From the NCBI RefSeq assembly GCF_963678635.1, contig NC_087070.1, positions 51,194,514 to 51,258,513 of the forward strand: DNA of 64,000 nucleotides, given 5' to 3'. The position numbers and the translations under genes are program-made. Numbering within the stretch: position 1 is the first letter of the stretch; every line of letters starts with the position of its first letter. Positions 45,028 to 53,940 of this stretch are shown here, one piece after another. Origin of the DNA: Symsagittifera roscoffensis (lineage: Eukaryota > Xenacoelomorpha > Acoela > Convolutidae). A model generated the notes under the pieces. It ran no database searches, was not told where the DNA came from, and saw only the letters and a list, made by a program, of their open reading frames with translations.

Positions 45028-45489
45028 TCAGCTGGTGATATGTTTGAACTTCTGTTTTTTTTTTTCTAAGATAGATATATAACTATATATTATTGCAAAA
45101 ACTTCGTTAGTGAATATTGAGTTTGTTCTTTGTGAATTATGATATTGTATGCTTTTGATATATTCTATGAATACTTTTGAAAATTCTAATTCAATACCTG
45201 CTGTTTGAATTACATATTTACGATGGGCTGTATTTGGTGTGCTGAATTCTATGGTGTAGATTCCATTTTGTTTTGTTAGATTACATATGTCTTTCAAATA
45301 ATGTTCAATAATTTGTCTTTTGATTTTTTCATCTGGGAATTCTGCTTTGCATGGGCTGATTCCTGGTTCAAACAAATTTACGAGTAAGTTCTTGCAAAAA
45401 TCGTGTTGTCCTCTATCATCGAGTGAATCTATAAGAAAGGGAAAAACTGCTTCGTCATCTGGACTTTCGTCACTTTTAGTGTTGCTCAT
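45028..45489 (-). CDS. Ty3 element 5' accessory ORF B
   Basis: 153 intact codons upstream of gag. The N-terminus is acidic (MSNTKSDESPDDEAVFPFLI), followed by a mixed alpha/beta-looking region (QIIEHYLKDICNLTKQNG, FVEYI-like KVFIEYIKSIQYH) and a Lys-rich end. It shows no retroviral domain I recognise. It directly follows ORF A with 23 bp between them, suggesting a compact leader coding unit. Confidence 0.5.
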   Translation of the reverse strand: MSNTKSDESPDDEAVFPFLIDSLDDRGQHDFCKNLLVNLFEPGISPCKAEFPDEKIKRQIIEHYLKDICNLTKQNGIYTIEFSTPNTAHRKYVIQTAGIELEFSKVFIEYIKSIQYHNSQRTNSIFTNEVFAIIYSYISILEKKKQKFKHITS

Positions 45490-45512
45490 TTTTTATCGAT
45501 GACTGTTAATAT

Positions 45513-45929
45513 CTAACTATCGATGTGTCTAATTGGTTGATTCCAATTATACAAGTATACTGGTTTGTGTTTGTATTGCTTTTTTATTCTTCTTTTTCCT
45601 CTTTTTGATGAATTTGAAGTTGTTTCTGAGTCGGAAAAATATAATTGATCATGGATGGGACAATTTTTATCTATTGATTCTTTTAATTTGTATAGTTCGT
45701 CTAAACTATTGACTTCTGATTCAGAAAATGCGTTTCTATTTTTTGAAAATCTTTTTCGTGTGATTTGTCTTTGTTTGTTTAAAATTTTCCTTTTTATTGT
45801 TTGTCGTTTTGTTCTAATGTATCCAACTGTTTGTGTATGAGGTGTGATTACAAGATCGTATTTTTTGTTATCTATTTCACAGTTGTGTAAAACGATTGTT
45901 TGTTTATTTCCTAAATTTTTGAATGACAT
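45513..45929 (-). CDS. Ty3 element 5' accessory ORF A
   Basis: 138 intact codons, the first ORF after the 5' LTR and leader. It is strongly basic, with clusters such as RTKRQTIKRKILNKQRQITR and SSKRGKRRIKKQYKHKP around an acidic Ser/Glu linker. Basic clusters of this type can act in nucleic-acid binding or nuclear targeting, which is inference only. No family was recognised. It lies 23 bp from ORF B. Confidence 0.5.
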   Translation of the reverse strand: MSFKNLGNKQTIVLHNCEIDNKKYDLVITPHTQTVGYIRTKRQTIKRKILNKQRQITRKRFSKNRNAFSESEVNSLDELYKLKESIDKNCPIHDQLYFSDSETTSNSSKRGKRRIKKQYKHKPVYLYNWNQPIRHIDS

Positions 45930-47188
45930 AAGGTTTAGGATGAGGGATGCAAGAAGTTGTTAGTTATTTCTATTTCCTTAGACTGTTAGTCCTTACGATT
46001 TTTTGGTTAGCTTAACCTGGGTCTTTTTGTTCAGGCTTGGAGAGAAAAGTATATCGATTCCGAAGAATGATCTTTTATTTTCTCGTGGCTAGTCTAAGCT
46101 AAGGTGTTAACTTACTTAATCTTACTTAGGGGTAGTGATTGTGTTCAAGGTTTGGAGAATAGTAAATCGATCCACAAGGTTCAGGTATAATTAGAACGCA
46201 AGTAGTTCGTTAGATACTATTTTAAACTTACTAAGTCTAAGATCTATCCTGGGTCTGTTAACATGAGGGTTCAAGTGAAGGATGAATAACCGAAGTTATT
46301 CACTGTTTATCTTAATTTGAATGGTTAGTTTTATTTAAAAATTTCTATTAGTCCTGGATCTTTTGGAAAGGTTGGATAGTGAATCGTCGTTTGAGGTCGT
46401 TAGACACTTGCTAAGTGGGTGGGGGAGAACAAAATTGTTCTTTTTGATCCAAGGATAGGCTTTGATGATCAGATTTTAAAATTAGTGAGATAGAAAATTT
46501 ATTAAGATCCAAGGATAAGCCTTGATGATCTGATTTTTAAAATTAAGTGAATCTTTAAGTTTAAAATGGTTTAAATTTATTTAATAAAAGGATTTAGTTT
46601 TTCAATGATATTAGTGAGCCTATGATTGCTGTTATGTTTAGGTGATGAAGCTGGAACAACAGGATGATTTATGATTACTAACAATTTATTGTCATGCTAC
46701 TAATTTTTATTTTTATTTTCAATAAATATTTTTCAATAATGTTTTATATAATACTGCAGAAATTAAGAAAACGATCTGAGATCTTTTTATCAATCGTTAT
46801 TGTACATTAATAATTTTGTTTAGCGCCTGAAATGATCATGAAGGTTTACTTCAAAATTTTATGTTTGCAAATGAAAATCTAAATTCATTGCTAATAAGAT
46901 TCGAAACATAAAAGTTTGCGTTGGCTTTTGCCGTACAACCATAAAACTAAATGGTAAGTTTCTACTTAGTCGTATATCGTCTCTTGTTCGAGGTCTTCTT
47001 CCAATACCAGGTAGTTCTAGTATTGTGCGGAATATCGGCTCTGATCTATTGAGTCGTAGAGACATTTCAATTAAGTTACTATCGTGTATCATTTTGAAAA
47101 TATTTTGTCCAATTTCTAATCTATTTTTGGTTAATTCTAGGCTATTAAGGTCTTATTTGAGACTTATGGTCGCACCAGATGAGTTATG
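45930..47188 (-). other. 5' leader of the Ty3 element
   Basis: About 1.26 kb between the 5' LTR and the first ORF, mostly non-coding. It contains a 60-bp tandem pair (46446-46505 and 46506-46550, unit starting GATCCAAGGATARGCYTTGA) and spaced CCTGGGTCT repeats at about 46016-46256. It may contain splicing or packaging signals, which cannot be read directly. Confidence 0.6.
47168..47177 (-). promoter_or_regulatory. Candidate primer-binding site
   Basis: The element strand reads TGGTGCGACC about 11 nt inside the 5' LTR. A TGG start is expected for pairing to a tRNA CCA end. The matching tRNA is not identified. Confidence 0.35.
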
Positions 47189-47589
47189 TGGTATTGGTTA
47201 ACTCATAGAGTAATTTCGGATAGGGTACATCGTCTGCTCGTCACGCTATCTTATTTTCGGCCGGATAGATTCGTGCAACTTCTTAGTCTAATACCGATCC
47301 TAAGCTTACTCTTATATCTACTAGTCTCAGGGTGTTTAACTAGTCTCTGCTAGGCTCAATAGATCTAGAGTATACTGGCTTATTGCGACTGCTGAAGTTT
47401 TCTTGGAGAGGCAACTAATTTCTAAAGTTAAATTCAAATCTCTCTGGTGCTGAAATTACAAGTAATTTCAGCACTTACAAATAAGTGGGTTGTTAGTTAG
47501 ATGGATTATGATTGGTTAATATTGAATATTTTACAGTGGTTAAATATCCAATTTATCCAATTATAAAATGTAGTTTAGATCAGGTTCCA
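47189..47589 (-). repeat. 5' LTR of the Ty3 element
   Basis: 401 bp, about 97% identical to 28755-29153. It supplies the promoter and start of the element transcript, read leftward. Confidence 0.92.
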
Positions 47590-47910
47590 GGTGGGTGGAT
47601 TTTCAAAAAATTTTCGAAATTTTTGTCAATCTTTTTTTAAAATTGTTTAAATCGACCAAATTGATTTTTCCAGCTCTCCCAAAGCACTAAAAATACGCTG
47701 TTTTGTCAAAATTTCTGCGCCGCATTTTTTGGAAATTTTCTGCGCCGCATTTTTTGGCGTATTTGGGCACTTTTTGGAAATGTTTGACCAAAAATCGCGT
47801 TTTTTCGGCGCGCGCTTTCCCCTCAAAGTTAGTATATTTAGCGCCGAAGGCGTCTTTAGAAATATTTTAGGGTACGTCGCCAAAAATGGATATCTCAAGA
47901 TAGTACAAAG
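47589..47910 (-). mobile_element. hAT-type MITE, right fragment split by the Ty3 element
   Basis: Sequence after the LTR continues the MITE family: GGTGGGTGGATTTTCAAAAA, CTCTCCCAAAGCACTAAA, two CTGCGCCGCATTTTTTGG units, CGGCGCGCGCTTTCC and TTTTAGGGTACGTCGCC, in the order seen (reversed) in 1889-2314. It breaks off near 47910 before the B-box-like segment and the terminal inverted repeat, so the distal end is lost. Confidence 0.75.
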
Positions 47911-48116
47911 GTTTGTAATTACCAGTTTCTAATACCAGGAGAAAGCCGTTACCCTCCGCTTTGAGCGCATTACATTTTTCATAAACATTATCCCTGAAGC
48001 ACCCTAAGTTACTTTTTTACTTCTGTACCACTGATTTATTTTTAGAAATTTGATAAAACTAATGGCCTAAATGGTCTGTGGCTCCAAAGCCCTTCATCAA
48101 TTAACTACTAAAGCAG

Positions 48117-48195
48117 CCAGGGGCGGACTTAAAGGGCGGGTACGGGGTAATGGACGTCCCCGCTCAGGGACTCGAACCCCTGCCGACTCTTGTTC
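48117..48195 (+). mobile_element. hAT-type MITE terminal fragment
   Basis: CAGGGGCGGACTTAAAGGGC followed by GACGTCCCCGCTCAGGGACTC and GAACCCCTGCCGACTC matches the first 80 bp of the family. The remainder is absent. Reverse-read, GGGTTCGAGTCCCTGAG is a good tRNA B-box-like match. Confidence 0.7.
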
Positions 48196-49105
48196 ACTTG
48201 GTCTATCAAGGGGGATATTGTTCACATGTGCCGATGGGTCCCGCAATTTTTGTGAAAACTTCAAAAAGCGCCAGTAAACAATTGCGAACCATGTTTACGA
48301 AAAAATTAAAGCCAAAAGTTTTTTTCTTCAGTGACACATCCAAAATTAAGGGACACAACTATGATACTTGTACCGGCCAAAAGTATAGAACTTTTAGTTA
48401 TCCATTAGAAATCTTTTCAAAGCTGCAGTTTTTTTACCGAGACCAGAAAAAAGACAGGCAACAATTTCATGAAGAAACAATCACCTTCAATAAAATTGGC
48501 CTTGTTTGAAATCGGCTAAACAATGAAGTGAGCGCATTTGTATTATTAAACAAACCAATTGGTGCAATCAGTGTTTTTTTCAGTTTTTATTTACACTGAA
48601 TGTTACAAAAATGCCAGTTTAAGAAATTTGGGCGGAACAAGTAAAAAGACCCGCGTTTTGTAAATAAACTTTTGGATATGCGTCCGTATCGAAAGTATGT
48701 ATACAAAAAGATCAAACATAGGACGAATGAGATTGCTTATTTGAGCATCTGCACTTTTATCAATCTGAAAATTTTAAGACACAACACTTAACTTGATAAA
48801 ACTGATGATTTTCGAAGTGGCAAGATTGCCTGATAGAGATAAAATACAAATAACTATCACAACTTTGAGCTATTTTGAATTCGTGTTTGCGAAGCGATAT
48901 AAAGCTTTCAAAACAACAAAGTTCCTCGGCTATTCTAATTCTGTTGATTGAAATTATGGCTAATTTTGCCTTAAACTTTATGAGATAGTTATTTTTGCTT
49001 ACAAAAATTCATATTTGTCAGATTGCTATTTTTCCACCGATTTTACTTATGATTGTGTAGAATAATTTAGTTCCAAGCTTTCGACTTTTTTCAGTAGTAC
49101 ATGAA
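48196..49105. other. No gene seen
   Basis: AT-rich upstream flank of the secreted-protein gene at 49106. A TTTTTTCAG pyrimidine-AG stretch ends about 12 bp before its ATG and could be a splice acceptor for a 5' untranslated exon. Confidence 0.4.
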
Positions 49106-49852
49106 ATGCTTGTTTTTGTTATATCTCTCAATTCTATGTTATACCAATGGGTATTTGCTGATAATGATATAGTGATAAAACCCGAAAGTCAAATTAGCTG
49201 GACATCACAAACTTTCATTATTCCAGTGCAAGACCCCACAGATTCTTTGCCATTCATTTGGACCCTATGCCGGAGATTGAGTTGTTTCTACTGCCTGGAC
49301 GCTTTCGAAAGCTTTAATGAACAAGAATTAATAGCATTTACGCCAACGTTTCACGATCGAAGTTTCCAAAATGAGTTTTATGATCTCTTAACAAAAAATA
49401 TGATAGACGAGTGTTCTGAGAAAGTGCTAGCCATCTTTCGTAATCATAACTTTTTCTCTGATCTTGGCAAACTTTGCTGTTACCGTCAGTGTTTTAATTA
49501 TAGGTTCAATGGCTACAGATATATGAACCTAAAGGTAGAAGAGTATATAACAAAATTGACAAATTACTCGAATGCCACTGGAAACAACAAACATGTTAAT
49601 GCAATCTGGTCCTTCTATGATCCAGTTTCTAACGCAAACATAATAACAAAGCTTGGATATGGAGAAGGCCGCTTAAGACGATTTAATCATTTGAACGCAG
49701 TGCCTGGACATAGAGCTGATGCACCTTACCTTCTGAAAATTGGCGACCATTGGAGTCCAAAAATAATCTATGAAAACCCTGGAAGTTTTCTGACTTTTAA
49801 TTGGTTTAAATTTAATATAATTTGCAAAGAACAAGCTTGGATTTGCAAATAA
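49106..49852 (+). CDS. Predicted secreted six-cysteine protein, paralogue A
   Basis: 248 codons in a single exon. Residues 1-18 (MLVFVISLNSMLYQWVFA) form a plausible signal peptide with V-F-A before the cut. The mature part aligns along its length with the product of 61762-62532. Six cysteines are shared (55, 63, 124, 125, 240, 247), with three more unique to this copy. Best-conserved blocks are IITKLGYGEGRLRR, PYLLKIGDHWSPKI and NPGSFLTFNWFK, then an AWIC-type C-terminus. An N-glycosylation site NAT is at 156-158. No known family is recognised; a secreted or lumenal disulfide-bonded protein is inferred. An AATAAA hexamer overlaps the stop codon. A second frame starting 5 bp upstream also begins signal-peptide-like (MKCLFLLYLSILCYTNG). 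Confidence 0.75.
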   Translation: MLVFVISLNSMLYQWVFADNDIVIKPESQISWTSQTFIIPVQDPTDSLPFIWTLCRRLSCFYCLDAFESFNEQELIAFTPTFHDRSFQNEFYDLLTKNMIDECSEKVLAIFRNHNFFSDLGKLCCYRQCFNYRFNGYRYMNLKVEEYITKLTNYSNATGNNKHVNAIWSFYDPVSNANIITKLGYGEGRLRRFNHLNAVPGHRADAPYLLKIGDHWSPKIIYENPGSFLTFNWFKFNIICKEQAWICK

Positions 49853-50788
49853 ACTGAAAATGTTATGTTTTTTTTTGTTAACAAAGTTTTTTTTTATTGT
49901 TGCTAAAAAACCACTTTACTCCAATTCGTTGAAGTATTTTTTATTTGTTAGCTAGCGATAATCAGATCATACGTTATGTTTTATAATGCCATTTAGAAAT
50001 CAATTTTTCATTTTTCTGAGTTACCAGAATGTTTTGACACTGGATCGAGACGGTGGAAATATCCGGAGCCTCTAATAAGGGTGGTTTGAACCCCCTCTGA
50101 TAAGGAACATAAATTTTTACCACCAAATTGCTTGACACATAATATTCTGCATGATTCAGCTCTGTCTGAAAGTCTAATTATAAAACATGAAACTCTATAA
50201 AAAGGGTTTCTTAGTTTTTTTAATACGTTACTGCAGTATCAGAGAAAATAGCAAATAGATTCTGCAAAAAAAAAAAATTAGAACAAGTAGAAAGATTTTT
50301 TTGTTTTAAAAGGTCTCAGATAACCCCAGAAAAAACCTCTAGACTTACTTCTTGTATTTTAAACTCATGAGTAGGCAATTTTAAAATTAACATTTGTGTC
50401 ATTATTGTTCTGATCTACCTGGTCAGTCACTGACTTTTCTCATTTACAACTATGCGCTGACAAAGGTGTAAATGGCACCATATATTCTGTTAATTAAGCT
50501 TTTTTGCTTTCTTTTCCTAGTAGCTGTGTCTCTGTGAACGCATCAAAAAACTTAAGTATAGATAAAGGAATAAATAGTAGCACCAGCGAAAACAGCTCAA
50601 ACAACATTATTTTTTCTTCATGATTTTCGGCAACTTCTTTCAGTCCGAGCCTTTGAAAGACCCTCATACTAGATGGGCATATGTGTATAACGCATCCGGG
50701 GGATTGAATGACCCTATCAGATCTATCGTGATAAATAACAGCTGTAACTCTAAAACTAACAGCCCTAACAAAAATTGCATGCTGTAGT
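49853..50788. other. No gene seen
   Basis: Downstream flank of paralogue A, AT-rich with long T runs. No repeats with clear borders. Confidence 0.5.
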
Positions 50789-51063
50789 TAGGGGCGGTTC
50801 TAGGATTTTCTGGAGGGGGAGGTGGGTTTTGAAAATTTTCGTTGACCTTTTTTTAGGTCAACGAAACCGATTTTCCGATCTCACCCGAAGCACTCGAAAA
50901 AAACTTGTTTTGGCCAAATTTTCCGCGCCGCAGGCCCAAATTAAAAAAAATACAAAAAGGCGTTTTTAGGCACTTTTCCTCTTCTCACAATTAGAATACA
51001 ATACGCCGAAGGCAGGGGGTTGAATCCCTGAAAAAGGGCGTCCACCTCCCGCCCCTCCTTCTG
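50789..51063 (-). mobile_element. hAT-type MITE copy, short
   Basis: It begins TAGGGGCGGTTCTAGGATTT and ends CCGCCCCTCCTTCTG, with internal CTCACCCGAAGCACTCGAAA, TCCGCGCCGCAGGC and GGGTTGAATCCCTGA. It belongs to the family seen at 1889 and 2528 but has an internal deletion. No convincing 8-bp duplication remains. It retains the uninterrupted version of the sequence into which the Ty3 element inserted. Confidence 0.75.
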
Positions 51064-51500
51064 AATCCAACCTTGCTTGCACAGCATCCATCTTTTTTCT
51101 TGCAGTAATTTTTGCTGTTCAATCAACACGAATCAGGGTGAAAAGTCCTCCAATTCTCTTATCTTTTCTAAAATCATTTGAGGTGCCATTTAATCAATTT
51201 TGAAAAAACAAATAAGTGTTTGAAATTTACAAGGGCTAGGAATCTAAAAAATGTTTACTCTGAAAGTACTTAGTTAATCGGCTCCTAAAAACTAAAAAAT
51301 TATAAAAAAGAATCAAGTATCAAATTGAAAGAGTATTTACTGAATAAAACAGAAACTTGACAAAAAGATCGGCCCCCTCAGTAACTACAATTCAAATTTT
51401 TTTCTGTACATTATGGCTACTTATGGTTTTTTATGGACTCAAGATTTTATGAAACTACTTGGAAGAGGAAGCGATACGAAAAACGGTGTCCTACAATTTA
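51064..51500. other. No gene seen
   Basis: AT-rich spacer before the MULE-like element. Confidence 0.5.
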
Positions 51501-53940
51501 ATGACATACAATTTAACACCGTACATTTTAAAACTTAGTCATTTCACTACTAAACCATTTAAATCGACAACAATATAACTCCTATTTTCCAGTTTAACAC
51601 AGTACATTTTAACACCTAGTCATTTCACTATTAAAATTAATGCTTTATGAATTTCTTATCTTAACTCTTATCACACCAAAGTTAATCCTGCAATTAACAC
51701 ACGCACCATAATGAAAAACTTGGTTTATCTTAGTTATACATGCTAAAAGGAGTCTTTCCAATTTACTTAAGACTCTTATCTACAGGTTTGTAATTTATTT
51801 TCAATTAGACTTTTCGCTAAACCTTTATGATTACTAAAAAAGCTGCTTGTGCTAATTCAAAACAATTTGCCGTAAAAATTCTGACAAAAATTAAATTCTG
51901 ACAGTCACTTTATACTTTACTCAAGTGATAAACAAACGCAAACACAATAAACACATAATGATTGAGTCTTCTTTCGAGTTCACAGTTTCATCTAAAAACA
52001 AGCCAATTCTTATAGCGTCCGGCCATGAATTTTATTTCAAGCGAAAAAATAAGTTTACAGAAAACTGGATTTGCTCAAAATATCAAACACATAAATGTCG
52101 AGCAACTGCCATTACTGAAAATAACGAATGAATCGAGACGCGTGGAGAGCATAACCACGACATTTCAGCGGGAAAATCGGAGGCCCGAAATGTCATAAAG
52201 CATATAAAAGATCTCAGCGAGAGATTTACCCCGACTGTTGCAGTTGCCAGTGCGGTTTTGCTAATTACCAACGATTTGGCTACTCAGTTTGCTCTCCCAA
52301 GTAAAGACAAACTGATCCAAACGACTGCTCGCACTCGTAAGCAGCTAGATGTAAATATGCCGCCCATCCCCGTTGCGCGAAATTTCGAGATCCCTGAAGT
52401 TTTTGAAAATTTTATCCGGTATGACAGTGGATCAAATGATCATGAGCGAATAATTTTGTGCGGCGACCCCGAAATGCTGAGAGTTCTGGAGAAGTCATCT
52501 TTCTGGTTAGCCGATGGAACTTTCAAAATTACTCCAAAAATGTTCTATCAGCTTTATTCAATTCATGTTAGTGTATCTGGCATTGCGCCAGCTTGCATTT
52601 ACGCTTTCCTCCCTAACAAAACCGAAAAAACTTGCAATCGCTTCCTGCAGGCGTTAATTGATTTAGCACCCAACTGCCGGCCTGAAAAAATTTTGTTAGA
52701 TTTTGAGCAAGCTGCTCTTCAGTCCTTCCAAAAAACATTCCCGAAGCACATTTATCGGGTTGTTTTTTTCATCTCTCCCAGAGTTACATGAGAAAAATTA
52801 ATGAATTGGGTCTGAAAGTGACCTACGAAACAAATCACGAATTAGCGCTGGCTTTAAAAATGCTGCCATCCCTTGCATTTGAAAAAAAAAGAAAAGATCG
52901 GCGATTCCTATGACATGATTGTTCAAGAAATTCAAAATGTATGCGACAGAAATTGCTTAGAACCCGAGAAAATAGAGAAAATTGACGAGTTGTGTCTGTA
53001 CTTCGGCTCTACTTATATAAAAAGCTTGGTGCCAAACCGAGAAGTTTCATTCCCACCCTCCCTTTGGAACCAGCGAGATGCGGCCGTGATGGGGATTGCT
53101 CGAACAACAAATGCTGTCGAGGGATGGCATTTCGGGATTCAATCATATTTCAGCGGATCCCACCCAAATATGTGGAAAGTAGTGGGTAGCCTGCAAAAAG
53201 ACGCTTCCGTTCAAAAACTCAATTTTTTTGATGCATCGAGTGGCAATAAGTTCACAAAAAAAAGAAAAAGTATCGAGTATTAAATGAAAGAGTACAAAAC
53301 ATAATGTCCGTAAAACTGATCTGTACTTTTTCAGAGCGTTATCTCCCTTATTTTCGGGATGCTAGGTTGGGACTACCCTTTAGCTTTGCGTTTATGTGCC
53401 AACAGTTCAAAAAAAGCTGACAAAGCGATCAGGTCATAAGTTTAAGTTCGAGAATGATTCTAAAAATAATAATTTTAAGGCTTTTGGCATTGGTTAAACC
53501 TTTTTTAAATTTCTATACCGGCTGAAAATGTCTAGAAAATCAGGCCATATTAGTCAAAGGACGTCTAATGATTTGCGGGCTTTTGAAGTTCATTGAACTA
53601 TTGCTTGTTTTTGGTTCATTTTGGAATGATTCATTGAAAATATTGGCAAGGCCATTTCATTTTTGTTTGAAACGTTTCATTGAAATCATTTGCAAGGTCA
53701 TTTCTATTCAAAACTTACGCGAATTAAGTAGCGCAAATTTGTCTGGCTTTAAATGGCAAAATTTTCTCTCGTTTAATTTTTTGATGGTTACCGAAATCCC
53801 CTTTGAAGTAAGTTTTCTTTTCATTTTGGATTAAAACGGTGTTAAGTCATAGAAATTGTTTTAAAATGTAGCGATGTTATATTGCTAAGGCAACAAAAAT
53901 TAGGGAGTGAATTGTAGGGTGTTAAGTTGTTTAGAGTTAA
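51500..53940 (+). mobile_element. MULE-type DNA transposon relic
   Basis: It surrounds a broken FLYWCH/MULE transposase. The left flank has two units ~80 bp apart (51511 and 51591, TTTAACACMGTACATTTTAA then TTAGTCATTTCACTA). The right flank (53830-53940) contains the inverted forms CGGTGTTAAGTCATAGAAAT, TTTTAAAATGTAGC and GTAGGGTGTTAAGTTG. Long terminal inverted repeats built from repeated subterminal motifs are usual for Mutator-like elements. Exact ends and the expected 9-10 bp target duplication were not resolved. Confidence 0.6.
51960..53283 (+). pseudogene. FLYWCH zinc finger and MULE transposase, broken
   Basis: The N-terminal FLYWCH finger reads FEFTVSSKNKP, GHEFYFKRKNKF, NWICSKYQTHKC and GEHNHD; the C2H2 metal ligands are present. 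The MULE domain follows, with WLADGTFKI (first Asp), LLDFEQAA (second Asp) and TTNAVEGWH (Glu context). Damage: TGA at 52129-52131 inside the finger, a frame change at a T-run near 52765 and another at an A-run near 52885. Such finger-transposase fusions occur in many invertebrate MULEs. Only one nonsense and two homopolymer shifts suggest recent loss. Confidence 0.85.

Larger units (their letters stand above)
28755..47589 (-). mobile_element. 18.8-kb Ty3/gypsy LTR retrotransposon with extra ORFs
   Basis: Two ~400-bp direct repeats in the same orientation bound an internal region whose minus-strand ORFs run Gag, protease, RT, RNase H, integrase, then envelope-like. The PR-RT-RH-INT order and the integrase GPY motif identify Ty3/gypsy. 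The direct repeat AGGTG(G) at 28752-28757 and 47589-47594 is the likely target duplication; it overlaps the LTR ends, so the boundary is uncertain by a few bases. LTRs differ at about ten positions plus two single-base indels over 400 bp (about 97% identical). Typical Ty3 elements are 5-8 kb; the excess is additional ORFs at both ends and non-coding leader and trailer. Several nonsense codons and frameshifts show this copy is defective. Confidence 0.9.

Noticed and set aside
46446..46550. Possible CRISPR-like array in the Ty3 leader
   Set aside because: Only two adjacent 60-bp units without spacers, in a eukaryotic retrotransposon leader.
48071..48509. Overlapping plus-strand frames rich in Gly, Arg and Pro
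   Set aside because: They start within a hAT MITE fragment and continue into unrelated AT-rich DNA.
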